Assembly: GCF_001457415.1 (NCBI RefSeq)
Contig: NZ_LN881723.1
Coordinates: 248,001-312,000, forward strand
Origin: Gorillibacterium timonense
GTDB taxonomy: Bacteria; Bacillota; Bacilli; Paenibacillales; NBRC-103111
Direction of reading: 5' to 3'
DNA length: 64,000 nucleotides
The position numbers and the translations under genes are program-made. This document shows, piece after piece, positions 28,283 to 37,141 of the stretch (position 1 is its first letter; every line of letters begins with the position of its first letter). The notes below the pieces were generated by a model. That model searched no databases. It was not told the origin of the DNA and saw only the letters and a program-made list of their open reading frames with translations.

Positions 28283-30118
28283 TTACGCCTCTGCTGCCTT
28301 GCGTTGTTTTTCGGAGCGCGCTCGTTCGTTCTTGTCGAGAACCTTCTTGCGCATGCGGATCGATTTCGGAGTGATCTCGCAATACTCGTCATCATTCAAG
28401 TATTCCAGCGCCTGCTCCAGGGAATAAATGCGCGGAACCTTCATGGTGACGGTGCCCTCCTTGGTCGCCGAACGGACGTTGGTCAGCTGCTTTTCCTTGC
28501 AGATGTTGACGATGATATCGTTGTCGCGGGTATGCTCCCCGACGATCATGCCTTCATATACTTCCGTTCCCGGCTGAACGAACAGGATGCCGCGATCTTC
28601 CACCGACAGCATACCATACATCGTCGAAACGCCGGATTCGCTCGCTACGAGCACGCCTTGATGACGTCCGCCGACGTTCCCTCCGAGGAAGGGACCGTAG
28701 CTGTCGAACGCATGGTTCATGATGCCGTAGCCGCGGGTCAAGGTCAGGAAATGTGTCCGGTATCCGATCAGGCCGCGAGCCGGAATCAAGAATTCCAGGC
28801 GGACCTGCCCGTTGCCGTTGTTGACCATGTTGATCATTTCCGCCTTGCGAGTTCCGAGGCTCTCCATGACGTTGCCCATGCTCTCTTCCGGAACGTCGAT
28901 GATCAGACGTTCGATCGGCTCCATCTTCTGTCCGTCGATCAACTTGACGATGACCTCCGGTTTGGAAACTTGCATCTCATAGCCTTCACGCCGCATATTC
29001 TCGATGAGAATGCCGAGGTGAAGTTCGCCGCGACCGGATACCGTAAAGACGTCCGGGCTGTCGGTTTCTTCAACGCGCAGGCTGACGTCTGTCTCCAGCT
29101 CGCTCATGAGACGTTCGCGAATCTTCCGCGAGGTGACCCACTTGCCTTCGCGGCCGGCGAACGGACTGTTGTTGACGAGGAACGTCATCTGCATCGTCGG
29201 TTCGTCGATCTTGAGAACCGGAAGTGCCTCTGGATTCGCTGGATCGGCGATGGTTTCCCCGATGTTGATGTCCTTGATCCCCGAGATAGCGACGATATCA
29301 CCGGCAACGGCAGCGTCGATTTCGACCCGCTTCAGCCCTTGGAAGCCGAGCAGCTTGTCAATCCGCGCTTGCTTGATTCCGCCATCGCGGGTCATGACGG
29401 CCACCGTCTGGCCTTGCTTCACGGTTCCTCGGTTAATGCGGCCGATGGCGATCCGACCTTGGTATTCGTTGTAATCCATCAGGGTAACGAGGAATTGCAA
29501 CGGCTCATCCGGATTTTCGGTCGGATGGGGAATGTGGTCGAGAATCGTTTCATACAGGGCTTCCATGTTGGCTCCCTGCTCCTCGGCATTCAGGCTGGAG
29601 GTGCCTTGCAGCGCCGATGCATAAACAACCGGGAATTCCAACTGCTCGTCATCGGCCTCCAATTCGATGAAGAGATCGAGCACCTCGTCAACAACTTCCG
29701 CCGGACGGGCGTTCGGACGGTCGATCTTGTTGACGACAACGATCGGTTTCAGCTTTTGCTCAAGCGCTTTGCGCAGAACGAACTTCGTCTGCGGCATGCA
29801 GCCCTCGAAGGCGTCGACCACGAGAAGAACGCCGTCGACCATCTTCATGATGCGTTCCACTTCTCCGCCAAAGTCGGCGTGTCCCGGAGTGTCGACGATG
29901 TTGATCAGATTGTTTTTATAGTGAATGGCGGTGTTTTTCGCGAGAATCGTGATGCCTCTCTCCCGTTCCAGATCGTTCGAGTCGAGAGCCCTCTCCTGCA
30001 CATGCTCGTTTTCGCGAAACGTGCCCGATTGCTGCAGCAACTTGTCGACGAGAGTCGTCTTTCCGTGGTCAACGTGTGCGATGATTGCGATATTGCGGAT
30101 GGTGTCCCTTGCTTGCAT
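28283..30118 (-). CDS. typA: Translational GTPase TypA/BipA
   Basis: BipA is a ribosome-binding GTPase of the EF-G class involved in 50S assembly and stress adaptation. The 611 residues carry G1 AHVDHGKT (14-21), G3 DTPGH (76-80) and G4 NKID (130-133), the beta-barrel domain II, the EF-G-like domains and the BipA-specific C-terminal domain ([19 protein letters not shown]). AAAGGAT lies 10 nt before the ATG. It corresponds to Bacillus ylaG in a partly preserved yla cluster and has its own terminator. Confidence 0.97.
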   Translation of the reverse strand: MQARDTIRNIAIIAHVDHGKTTLVDKLLQQSGTFRENEHVQERALDSNDLERERGITILAKNTAIHYKNNLINIVDTPGHADFGGEVERIMKMVDGVLLVVDAFEGCMPQTKFVLRKALEQKLKPIVVVNKIDRPNARPAEVVDEVLDLFIELEADDEQLEFPVVYASALQGTSSLNAEEQGANMEALYETILDHIPHPTENPDEPLQFLVTLMDYNEYQGRIAIGRINRGTVKQGQTVAVMTRDGGIKQARIDKLLGFQGLKRVEIDAAVAGDIVAISGIKDINIGETIADPANPEALPVLKIDEPTMQMTFLVNNSPFAGREGKWVTSRKIRERLMSELETDVSLRVEETDSPDVFTVSGRGELHLGILIENMRREGYEMQVSKPEVIVKLIDGQKMEPIERLIIDVPEESMGNVMESLGTRKAEMINMVNNGNGQVRLEFLIPARGLIGYRTHFLTLTRGYGIMNHAFDSYGPFLGGNVGGRHQGVLVASESGVSTMYGMLSVEDRGILFVQPGTEVYEGMIVGEHTRDNDIIVNICKEKQLTNVRSATKEGTVTMKVPRIYSLEQALEYLNDDEYCEITPKSIRMRKKVLDKNERARSEKQRKAAEA

Positions 30119-30240
30119 AAATGATTGATCCTTTCTGGGTTGAGGATAGCCACAAAAGAAGCGCCGGTATCATCCGACGCTGAACATTACAGTATATTTT
30201 ACAACAGGATTTTTGAAAATGCAATGAAAAGAAAAAGGAA

Positions 30241-30723
30241 TCATCGAAACCGATAACGAAAGGCGATATAAGCCACCGCAGCAGCCAAAAGGATGAAGCA
30301 GAACAACACCAGGTTCGTGCTCAGGATCGCCAGAATCAGGCAAACTCCCGAGAAAGCCGCAAGCAAGAGCGCAACTGGCTGCGCCTTCTCCCATCCGAGC
30401 CCGCGTCCCCAAGAGGCCCACTCATACAAGCCGACGGCGACGCCGAGAATAAAGATCGGCCACATCACGTGAAGGATTCCCCATCCGAAGATCGTGCACA
30501 GAATGAACAGGACCGCATAGACGACGATCATCCCTGCAGGCAGCAGAACCGCCGCAATCCACTTGCCGCGATAATACCCGTAATGCAGCAAAATCCCAAG
30601 ACCTAGGAGAAGAATAGGCCACAAGATGCGAAAAAGAAAACCGATAACCCCGAGTTTCCCCAGCACGAGCACCAGGATGACAGCCAGGATGGTGACGATG
30701 GCAGGCAGTTTGGCGTTTCTCAT
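30241..30723 (-). CDS. Integral membrane protein of unknown function
   Basis: The 160 residues contain about five hydrophobic helices and few charged residues, with a basic C-terminal tip (FRYRFR). The pattern of short helices, including LFRILWPILLLGLGILLHYG, resembles LiaI/LiaF-type membrane regions, which in Bacillus belong to envelope-stress responses; this is similarity of style only. GGAGG lies 7 nt before the ATG. It stands alone between typA and the repeat array. Confidence 0.7.
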   Translation of the reverse strand: MRNAKLPAIVTILAVILVLVLGKLGVIGFLFRILWPILLLGLGILLHYGYYRGKWIAAVLLPAGMIVVYAVLFILCTIFGWGILHVMWPIFILGVAVGLYEWASWGRGLGWEKAQPVALLLAAFSGVCLILAILSTNLVLFCFILLAAAVAYIAFRYRFR

Positions 30724-30814
30724 GAATGATCCTCCAATGAAAATTCCCTCAGGAGTCGCTGGAGCAACTCCTCCTTCTTGTTCCCAGTTTATACGAAAAC
30801 CAGCCGAATAGCCA

Positions 30815-31041
30815 GTACGCTTTCAACTCTAAACCCTGGTCCCCGCACCCTGGCCCCATACCCATTGACGCCGTTTCATATCCACTGGATCAAGGTTGAA
30901 AGCGTACCAGTACGCTTTCAACTCTAAACCCTGGTCCCCGCACCCTGGCCCCATACCCATTGACGCCGTTTCATATCCACTGGATCAAGGTTGAAAGCGT
31001 ACCAGTACGCTTTCAACTCTAAACCCTGGTCCCCGCACCCT
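30815..31041. repeat. Array of 95-bp repeats with 13-bp terminal inverted repeats
   Basis: Two identical 93-bp units (30815-30907 and 30910-31002) and a partial third (identical over 31005-31041, then degenerate to about 31056) follow each other with an exact 95-bp period. Each full unit begins GTACGCTTTCAAC and ends with its inverse GTTGAAAGCGTAC, and each is bordered by the dinucleotide CA. The interior has direct repeats of CCAGGG and no ORF I can support. The form fits a non-autonomous mobile repeat or a tandem regulatory element. Confidence 0.9.
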
Positions 31042-31063
31042 ATTCCCATACCGACATGACAAG

Positions 31064-31099
31064 AAGACCCCGTCCACCTTGCCGGCTTGGGGGTCTTTT
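31064..31099. terminator. Hairpin downstream of the terC-like gene
   Basis: AGACCCC and GGGGGTCT form a stem around a 17-nt loop, with TTTTG on the plus side and TTCTTG on the minus side. It probably ends the terC-like gene despite its weak T tract. Confidence 0.6.
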
Positions 31100-31115
31100 G
31101 AACACAAGGCGTACA

Positions 31116-31781
31116 TTACGCCGCTTTTTCCCGATGTGCTTGCTTCATGACCCATCCCACCGCAACCACGAATAGAGCGAGGAAGTATGGGATGATAGGG
31201 GACCAGCTGCCAAGTGGAAGCAGCCGAACCATGGCCTTGTCCGACAGAAACATATCGCCAGCGGTGTAGCCCAGTATGCCCGCGCCGATATAGACGAGAA
31301 TCGGGAACTGATGCAGCAGCTTCATCACAAGGGAGCTCCCCCAGACAATGAGCGGAATGCTGATCCCGATCCCGAAGATGATGACCTTGAAGTTTCCGTC
31401 GGCAGCTGCGGCAACCGCCAACACATTGTCCAAGCTCATCACAAAGTCGGCAGCGATGATCGTAACAATTGCTTTTCCAAGGGTACCTGCTTCCTTCACC
31501 TGCTCATGCTTTCCTTCGTCCGCCAACAGCTTGACTGCGATCGCGATGAGCAAGACCGCACCAGCCGTTTTGATGAGGGGAAACTGCAGGATCGTTACGG
31601 CGATGGCCGTCAGAATGAGCCTCAGCCCAACTGCGCCCACTGCGCCCCACCAGACTGCGCGCCGCTGCTGATGCGTCGGAAGATTCCGGCTCGCCATGGC
31701 GATCACGATCGCATTGTCTCCGCTCAGCACGATGTTGATCAGCAGGATCTGAAAAAATAGCACGATCCATTCGCCAAACAT
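31116..31781 (-). CDS. TerC-family membrane protein (YjbE type)
   Basis: TerC/YjbE proteins are membrane proteins linked to manganese export and metal loading of exoenzymes. The 221 residues have about seven helices and the two family motifs in NIVLSGDNAIVIAMA and ADFVMSLDNVLAVAAAADG, whose acidic residues are thought to bind metal. A GGAGG site precedes the ATG. Bacillus yjbE and ykoY lie behind a manganese riboswitch; I see no such element in the roughly 80 nt upstream here. Confidence 0.9.
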   Translation of the reverse strand: MFGEWIVLFFQILLINIVLSGDNAIVIAMASRNLPTHQQRRAVWWGAVGAVGLRLILTAIAVTILQFPLIKTAGAVLLIAIAVKLLADEGKHEQVKEAGTLGKAIVTIIAADFVMSLDNVLAVAAAADGNFKVIIFGIGISIPLIVWGSSLVMKLLHQFPILVYIGAGILGYTAGDMFLSDKAMVRLLPLGSWSPIIPYFLALFVVAVGWVMKQAHREKAA

Positions 31782-31862
31782 CCGCCCACCTCCTGGGTTC
31801 CCTTTCTCTTCTGCGGGTAATGATTAGGGTAGATCATTTCGATCGAAGAGAGGTGTGCCCCG

Positions 31863-31970
31863 ATGACTGCACTTTCAGAGGAACAGATTGTCCGGCTTTC
31901 AACCGATTCCGCCGGAGGGGTTACCGGCAAGGACTTCCTCCTGGCCGAACAGATCAAGAAGCTGATGTAA
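31863..31970 (+). CDS. Short ORF, 35 residues, probably translated
   Basis: The 35-residue product starts MTALSEEQIVRLSTDSAGG and ends in an amphipathic helix (LLAEQIKKLM). GAGAGGTG lies 7 nt before the ATG, and codon choice is ordinary for the replicon. It diverges from the terC-like gene and is convergent with thiI. It has no signal peptide and no membrane segment. I do not know a function; a small conserved cytosolic protein is the most that can be said. Confidence 0.6.
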   Translation: MTALSEEQIVRLSTDSAGGVTGKDFLLAEQIKKLM

Positions 31971-32023
31971 GTTCGGCGGGCAGGACGACTCCCTTCTTCC
32001 TCTTTTGTTTTATTCGGTTTGTC

Positions 32024-33235
32024 CTAAAAATATTCATCGAACTTGTCTTCATCGTGCTCCCGAATGAACAGCTTCTCGGTCCGCTCCACGGCTTCCCGCT
32101 CCAGCTCCGGCAGGAAGTCGAGCGACTTCTCCATGCGTTCCACCACATTCAGATTCGGGCTGGTGGCCGGGGATTTGGGCACGAACAAGGTGCAGCAGTC
32201 CTCGTAAGGCAGGATGGACAGGTTAAACGTATCGATCGCTTCGGCCTGCTTGATGATCTCGGTTTTGTCCGACATGATGAGAGGCCGCAGAATCGGCAAA
32301 CGGATGCCGTCTCCGATGACCTGCATGCTCGGAAGCGTCTGACTGGCCACTTGACCAAGGCTCTCTCCGGTCACGATCGCACCGGCTCGCCGTTCGGCTG
32401 CCAGCTGCTCGGTAATGCGAAACATCGATCTTCTCATCAGCGTGATCAGCAGCGAGTCGGTCCGGCTCTGATTGAGCCTCGTCTGAATCTCCGTGAACGG
32501 CACCATATGGAGCACGATCCGATCCGAGGTGTATCGGGCGAGCTTCCGGGTCAGATCGATGACCTTCTGTTGCGCCCTTTCGCTCGTATACGGATAGCTA
32601 TGAAAGTGCACACCTTCAATCTCCAGCCCGCGGCGCATGGACTGCCAACCGGCAACCGGGCTGTCGATGCCGCCCGACAGCATCAGCATGGCTCTGCCGT
32701 TCGATCCGACCGGATAACCACCCGTTCCGGGTATGCTGTCAGAGAAGACAAACGCCTCATTTTGACGGATGTCAATCTTCACCTCCATATCCGGCTTGTG
32801 CACATCCACCGCAAGCTTCCCATCCTCCTGCCTCAAAATATAGCCTCCGACCAGATGGCCGATCTCCTGGGAGGTATGTGGGAACGCCTTATTCGCACGC
32901 TTGGCCGAAACCTTGAAGGTTTTTGGAGCAGGCGTTTTTCCTCTCATCCATTCCAATGCTCGTCGGCGGATGTCCTCAAGGTCGAGGCCGGCTGTCAAAG
33001 CCGGACTGTAAGAGGTCAGGCCGAAGACGCGATTCAGACCGGCAGCAATCTCGTCATACGGCTCACCATTCAATACCACATAAACCCGGGCGTATTCCTC
33101 GTGAGTCGTCGCCTTGGGATAGGCTTTCATCAAATTTGCGATCTGCTCCATCATTTTCTTCTCAAACCGGCGGCGATTCTTCCCCTTAAGCGTTAATTCC
33201 CCCAGCCTGATGATGATGGCTTCCGGCTCTTGCAT
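32024..33235 (-). CDS. thiI: tRNA 4-thiouridine synthetase ThiI
   Basis: ThiI adenylates U8 of tRNA and receives sulfur to form 4-thiouridine. The 403 residues show the N-terminal ferredoxin-like and THUMP regions (about 1-165) and the PP-loop SGGIDS (187-192). It ends without the rhodanese domain found in enterobacterial ThiI, as in Bacillus, where a dedicated cysteine desulfurase supplies sulfur directly; such a gene lies 44 nt upstream. AGAGGA 8 nt upstream supports the ATG. Confidence 0.95.
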   Translation of the reverse strand: MQEPEAIIIRLGELTLKGKNRRRFEKKMMEQIANLMKAYPKATTHEEYARVYVVLNGEPYDEIAAGLNRVFGLTSYSPALTAGLDLEDIRRRALEWMRGKTPAPKTFKVSAKRANKAFPHTSQEIGHLVGGYILRQEDGKLAVDVHKPDMEVKIDIRQNEAFVFSDSIPGTGGYPVGSNGRAMLMLSGGIDSPVAGWQSMRRGLEIEGVHFHSYPYTSERAQQKVIDLTRKLARYTSDRIVLHMVPFTEIQTRLNQSRTDSLLITLMRRSMFRITEQLAAERRAGAIVTGESLGQVASQTLPSMQVIGDGIRLPILRPLIMSDKTEIIKQAEAIDTFNLSILPYEDCCTLFVPKSPATSPNLNVVERMEKSLDFLPELEREAVERTEKLFIREHDEDKFDEYF

Positions 33236-33279
33236 GCGGTCATCTTCCTCTCATTCCAGTTCCTTCGTTGATGCTACCT

Positions 33280-34428
33280 TCAGCGACCGTTCCCGATTCG
33301 GTCCAATACTCGCTCCAATTCGTCGGCAAACCGTTCCATATCGGCCTCCGTATGAGCAGCCGAATAGCTGATCCTGAGCCCGGAAACCGCCCGCTCACGG
33401 GGCATGCCCATTGCCAGAAGCACCCGGCTTGGCTCCTCCTGACCCGACGAGCAGGCGGAGCGGGTGGATATGAAGATATCCCTTTCCTCCAAAGCATGGA
33501 CGACAACCTCTGGTCGTATCCCTGGTACGGTGATATGAACCAATTGAGGCGCATAACCGTCCAGCTCCTGCAACGGAGTCGTCGGCGAAACTCTCGGTAT
33601 GGCCGCTAGCCGTTCCAGCAGCAGCCGCTGAATCGTTCGAAGCTGCCTTACCGTGGCTTCTCGCTCCTCCGCGGCAAGTCGACAAGCTTTCGCCATGCCA
33701 ACGAGAAGAGGGACGTTCTCCGTACCGGAGCGAAGGCCGTTTTCCTGGCCTCCTCCCGCGATGAGCGGAGCCAGCTCCACTCCTTCTCGCCGGTACAAGA
33801 CGCCCGTTCCCTTGGGTCCGCCGAACTTGTGAGCAGACAAGCTGAGCAGATCGACATGCAGATGTCCGACCGTGCAATCCAGCTTGCCGAACGCCTGAAT
33901 GGCGTCGACATGAAACAAGGTTCGAGGCCGCTCCTTAAGCAGCCTGCCAATCTCCGCAATGGGCTGAATCCGGCCCATTTCATTGTTGACATACATCAGG
34001 CTGACCAGAATCGTATCCTCACGGAGCGCCGCTTTCACATCCTCCGGCCGCACTTGTCCGGTCTCATCGACCGGCAAATAGGTCACCTGAAAGCCCATCC
34101 GTTCCAATTGACGATAGGATTCATACACCGAAGCATGCTCGATGAGACTCGTGATCACATGCTTGCCCCGGCCCTGATAAGCAAGAGCGGCTCCCTTGAT
34201 GGCGAGATTGTTGCTTTCCGAGCCGCTGCCCGTAAAGATCACTTCCTGCGGTTTGCAGGATAAGGTTCCCGCTACGACACGCCGGGCTTTCGCAACGAGC
34301 TGCTCCGCCTCCAAGCCGAGCCGGTGCAATGAAGATGGATTGCCGAAATGGTTCGCCATCACCTCTGAAATCGTTCGGATGACTTCCGGACGAGTCGGAG
34401 TCGTGGCGCAATAATCCAAATAAAGCAT
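33280..34428 (-). CDS. Cysteine desulfurase partner of ThiI (NifS/IscS type)
   Basis: This PLP enzyme removes sulfur from cysteine and passes it on as a persulfide. The cofactor Lys is Lys201 in SAHKFGGPKG and the persulfide Cys is Cys326 in STRSACSSGQ. I place the start at the ATG 34428 (MLYLDYCATTP), 7 nt after GGAGGG, discarding 11 upstream codons. It is cotranscribed with thiI, the arrangement of nifZ-thiI in Bacillus, which argues for a role in tRNA thiolation. Confidence 0.93.
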   Translation of the reverse strand: MLYLDYCATTPTRPEVIRTISEVMANHFGNPSSLHRLGLEAEQLVAKARRVVAGTLSCKPQEVIFTGSGSESNNLAIKGAALAYQGRGKHVITSLIEHASVYESYRQLERMGFQVTYLPVDETGQVRPEDVKAALREDTILVSLMYVNNEMGRIQPIAEIGRLLKERPRTLFHVDAIQAFGKLDCTVGHLHVDLLSLSAHKFGGPKGTGVLYRREGVELAPLIAGGGQENGLRSGTENVPLLVGMAKACRLAAEEREATVRQLRTIQRLLLERLAAIPRVSPTTPLQELDGYAPQLVHITVPGIRPEVVVHALEERDIFISTRSACSSGQEEPSRVLLAMGMPRERAVSGLRISYSAAHTEADMERFADELERVLDRIGNGR

Positions 34429-34441
34429 ATCGTATCCCTCC

Positions 34442-34475
34442 AAAAAAAAGAAAAAGATCATGGCTCTGATCTTTT
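34442..34475. terminator. Bidirectional terminator between the transglycosylase and desulfurase genes
   Basis: AAAGATCA...TGATCTTT around a 6-nt loop; on the minus strand it is followed by TTTTTCTTTTTTTT. Confidence 0.8.
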
Positions 34476-34511
34476 CTCCCTACGTGCGGATATAGTTGGA
34501 ATTCAACCCAA

Positions 34512-35348
34512 TCAGACTTCGTATTGGGCTTTCTTGCCGAGAACCGTGGTGACATAGCTTTGAGTTTCCTGCGGCAAGGACCGGAAATTCTTGGTGAGCT
34601 CCGCCCGATTGGTTATCCCTAGCCGTTCGAGCCGGCCCGGTCCGGCATTGTATGCTGCGAGCGCCACGGCTTCGTCACCGCCGTATTTCGTGAGCAGATC
34701 GGAGAGGAACCGTGTCCCTCCGTGAATATTCTGTTCGGGATCGAAGGAATCGGTGACGCCGAGTCCCCGAGCGGTCGAGTCCATCAGCTGCATGAGCCCT
34801 TTAGCTCCTGCCGATGACACCGCGTAAGGCTGATAAGAGGATTCCTGGTCGATCACGGCTTTAATCAACGGAACGGAGACGTTGTACTTGCCCGCAGCTT
34901 CGGCAATAATGGGATCGTAAGCGGAAGAACCGGTCAGTCCGGAGATTCCGTATTGACTCAATCGGGAGAGGGCATTGACCGCCGAATATCCGGAATTATT
35001 ATCCCCAGATAGACCCGAGAGTGCCGCAGCAGATAACCCTAAGCCAGAGTAGGCGAGATTGCTGGAATAACCGAGATTGCTGGAAGATTGTCCAGACAAT
35101 TGGGAAGAAGCTAATAATCCGTTATACCCCGTCGAATAGGTCGCGTATTCCGCCGGTATTGTATTGGAGTAGGAACTGGACGTTCCCATACCCGTGCTAT
35201 CGCCGCTTAACAGCGGTTGCAGCAGGTTGCTGAAGAGATTATTCCCTTCTCCTGTTGAGGAAGAGCTGTCGCTCGCATTCCACCAACTAGAGGTTCCAAG
35301 AAATTGCGCGCGAATCAGCTGGCTGAGAACCCGCGGGTCCATGCTCAT
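34512..35348 (-). CDS. Lytic transglycosylase (SLT domain) with a low-complexity N-terminal region
   Basis: The C-terminal third (about 145-265) is an SLT lysozyme-like domain: catalytic Glu169 in AVIDQESSYQPYA, the SAGAKGLMQLM motif and the ALAAYNAGPGRLERLG signature. It would cleave peptidoglycan. The N-terminal 140 residues are rich in Ser, Gly, Tyr and Asn and contain no signal peptide, so the route to the wall is unclear; Bacillus YjbJ has a similar overall layout. The ATG at 35348 stands 7 nt after AAGAGGG. A weak TGGAAA-N18-TACAAT promoter may lie upstream. Confidence 0.85.
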   Translation of the reverse strand: MSMDPRVLSQLIRAQFLGTSSWWNASDSSSSTGEGNNLFSNLLQPLLSGDSTGMGTSSSYSNTIPAEYATYSTGYNGLLASSQLSGQSSSNLGYSSNLAYSGLGLSAAALSGLSGDNNSGYSAVNALSRLSQYGISGLTGSSAYDPIIAEAAGKYNVSVPLIKAVIDQESSYQPYAVSSAGAKGLMQLMDSTARGLGVTDSFDPEQNIHGGTRFLSDLLTKYGGDEAVALAAYNAGPGRLERLGITNRAELTKNFRSLPQETQSYVTTVLGKKAQYEV

Positions 35349-35425
35349 GAGTACGCCCTCTTTCCAAAAAACGATACTTATCGTCATTGTACACCGAGGA
35401 CAGCGCGAATTTCCACTATAAAATG

Positions 35426-35467
35426 AAAATCCTGCCGAAGTCCCAGTCGGGATGACGGCAGGATTTC
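35426..35467 (-). terminator. Intrinsic terminator of the small membrane protein gene
   Basis: AAATCCTGCCG pairs with CGGCAGGATTT; on the minus strand it is followed by TTTTCATTTTATAG. Confidence 0.75.
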
Positions 35468-35470
35468 GGT

Positions 35471-35959
35471 TCAGCCCAGTAGTGGGATCAGGATCAGATT
35501 GGTGACCGTTGTGACAATCCCGATCAATACGGACCATGCGCCGAGGGATCGGCTCCCCTTATAAACGGATATAAGACCAAGCACAATCGCTGCGGCGCCG
35601 AGAATTCCGGGAAGGGCAAACAGGGACAAGAGAGCGAGCACAAAAGCGCTCCATCCCAATAGATCCGCTGTTCGACTGCGGGATTCCTGCTGTTCAGCAT
35701 CTCTTACCTGAACGCGTTCCGCCCCGTAAGTCTCCGGAGAAGGTGTCGAGAAGCCCGATTGTCTGCCAAGCTCCTTGCGCATGGCCACCGGTGAACCGGT
35801 TAACGGTGCGCCTGCGGCAAGCTCAGCGGAGAATTCCGCTTCCTCCCGGGAAGCTAGCCCGCCTTCCATCCGCTGCTCCAGCCGCTGGTACTCCTCCAGC
35901 TTTCGGGATTCCTTCCGGGTGTCCGGGATCTTTCCTTTATCGGGACTCCATTCCTCCAC
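35471..35959 (-). CDS. Small membrane protein with charged N-terminal region
   Basis: The 162 residues have a hydrophilic, Glu/Arg-rich first half and two hydrophobic helices near the C-terminus (about 100-160) separated by a short YKGSRSLG turn, a layout like DUF4190-type proteins. The GTG at 35959 has GGGGGA 8 nt upstream; a GTG nine codons earlier has no site. No function can be assigned. Confidence 0.65.
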   Translation of the reverse strand: MEEWSPDKGKIPDTRKESRKLEEYQRLEQRMEGGLASREEAEFSAELAAGAPLTGSPVAMRKELGRQSGFSTPSPETYGAERVQVRDAEQQESRSRTADLLGWSAFVLALLSLFALPGILGAAAIVLGLISVYKGSRSLGAWSVLIGIVTTVTNLILIPLLG

Positions 35960-36025
35960 GGTACGTTCCCCCTTTCCTGCAGGCACCGGAAACGGCTAAC
36001 TTCTAAGCGTGTGTTTTCCGGCTTG

Positions 36026-36244
36026 CTACTCCTTCGGCTTAAACGTGTGGCAGCAGGTATTGGCGCTGCTGTCAGCCAAGTCCTTGTGGTCGCTGTCGAA
36101 CGATTCACCAGCAAATTCCGCGTCATACTTCATGTTGGCATGCTTGTCGATTTCGATCATGATGGCATCGGCCTGGCAATTGTTGTTCTGTCCCCAGTAT
36201 TGACAATTGGATACACTGCATTTGACAATCGGCTTCAATGTCAT
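36026..36244 (-). CDS. DUF1540 protein
   Basis: The 72 residues show one DUF1540 motif, CSVSNCQYWGQNNNCQADAI, with further Cys residues at CC near the end (TCCHTF), so metal binding is plausible. Such proteins are common in spore formers, with no established role. GGAGGTG lies 6 nt before the ATG. It stands alone. Confidence 0.85.
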   Translation of the reverse strand: MTLKPIVKCSVSNCQYWGQNNNCQADAIMIEIDKHANMKYDAEFAGESFDSDHKDLADSSANTCCHTFKPKE

Positions 36245-36314
36245 TCACCTCCCACCACAAGCTTTCCCCTTCCCCGTTGTCCTATACCGTGCGGAATGCC
36301 GCGAGAGAAGCAAC

Positions 36315-36365
36315 AAAAAGAGAACCGGATACCAGAGCCGCGCTCCATCCGGTTCTCTTTTTGTT
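36315..36365. terminator. Bidirectional terminator after ypuI
   Basis: AAAAAGAGAACCGGAT pairs with ATCCGGTTCTCTTTTT, a 16-bp arm, giving T runs in both directions. Confidence 0.88.
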
Positions 36366-36442
36366 GATCCCCCTGCATTTCCCTGACCCATCTTGAGCTT
36401 GGCTCCAAACCCGAATTCAGGCTGTGGGTTTGGCGACGCCCC

Positions 36443-36952
36443 TTAAATCTTTTCCCCTTGCATCCGTTTCTGGTTAATGTAATCCGTTTCGTAGTAGGAG
36501 AGCTCTTCTCTCAATTCTTCAAAAATTTTGGAGAGCTCCACAGTCAAGTTGCGAACATCGCGGTTTGGCTTCTTGCGAAAGCGGATCGCATCTTGTCCCG
36601 TATAAGCGTAACGGCCGTCTTCGGAATAGCATTCATTCTTGGGATAAAAGAATCGGTTGACGCATTGGTGATAAGCGTCATAAAGGTTCCGTTCGGCATG
36701 ATCCTCCTGGAACTGTGCCCTGCGCAGGCTAACCCCCAGCTTTTCAAAAAGCACTTCGCTGAAGACCAACAGATGCCGGGTGTCCTGAAGATAATCGCGA
36801 TAGAAGTCTTCCATTGCAGGATCGGCTTCTCCGCTTCCCTGGACCAATTGCTCGAGCGAATTCCGATTCAAGAATAGCTCCATCTTCGAAATTGCTTCCT
36901 TCAGCTTTACGCGCGCGGATTCGCACAAGTTTTTGACATCAGAGCCTGCCAT
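36443..36952 (-). CDS. ypuI: YpuI-family protein (DUF3907)
   Basis: The 169 residues are mostly helical, with the segment NRFFYPKNECYSEDGRYAYT typical of this Bacillales family of unknown function. The ATG at 36952 stands 7 nt after GGAGG and gives the usual length; the frame is open 15 codons upstream without a site. It diverges from the subtilase gene. Confidence 0.85.
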   Translation of the reverse strand: MAGSDVKNLCESARVKLKEAISKMELFLNRNSLEQLVQGSGEADPAMEDFYRDYLQDTRHLLVFSEVLFEKLGVSLRRAQFQEDHAERNLYDAYHQCVNRFFYPKNECYSEDGRYAYTGQDAIRFRKKPNRDVRNLTVELSKIFEELREELSYYETDYINQKRMQGEKI

Positions 36953-37007
36953 CTCCGTTCCTCCTCGGCGTGGGTCGCCACCCTCATTCCTCCTCATCCT
37001 ATCATAC

Positions 37008-37033
37008 TTTCAACCGAAACGGTACCGTTGAAA
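37008..37033. repeat. Inverted repeat between ypuI and the subtilase gene
   Basis: TTTCAAC and GTTGAAA form a 7-bp inverted repeat around a 12-nt centre that itself contains the palindrome CGGTACCG. The position between divergent genes suggests an operator, but this is inference. Confidence 0.45.
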
Positions 37034-37141
37034 CAGGCTTGAAGCTGGCGGACCCAGACCCGTCCCTCTTTGCATAAAACAGCTTCGTCGGCCAAACCCT
37101 AACGCTTGAAGGCTGATTTAAGAAACGGAGGAATGACACCT

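Noticed and set aside
28304..30124. Plus-strand frame of 606 codons opposite typA
   Set aside because: It mirrors typA in antisense; the composition is an artefact of codon bias in the real gene.
30815..31056. CRISPR array
   Set aside because: The repeats are 95 bp with no spacers between them and have terminal inverted repeats.
31782..31862. Manganese (yybP-ykoY) riboswitch before the terC-like gene
   Set aside because: Expected because of Bacillus yjbE, but the gap is short and lacks the conserved core.
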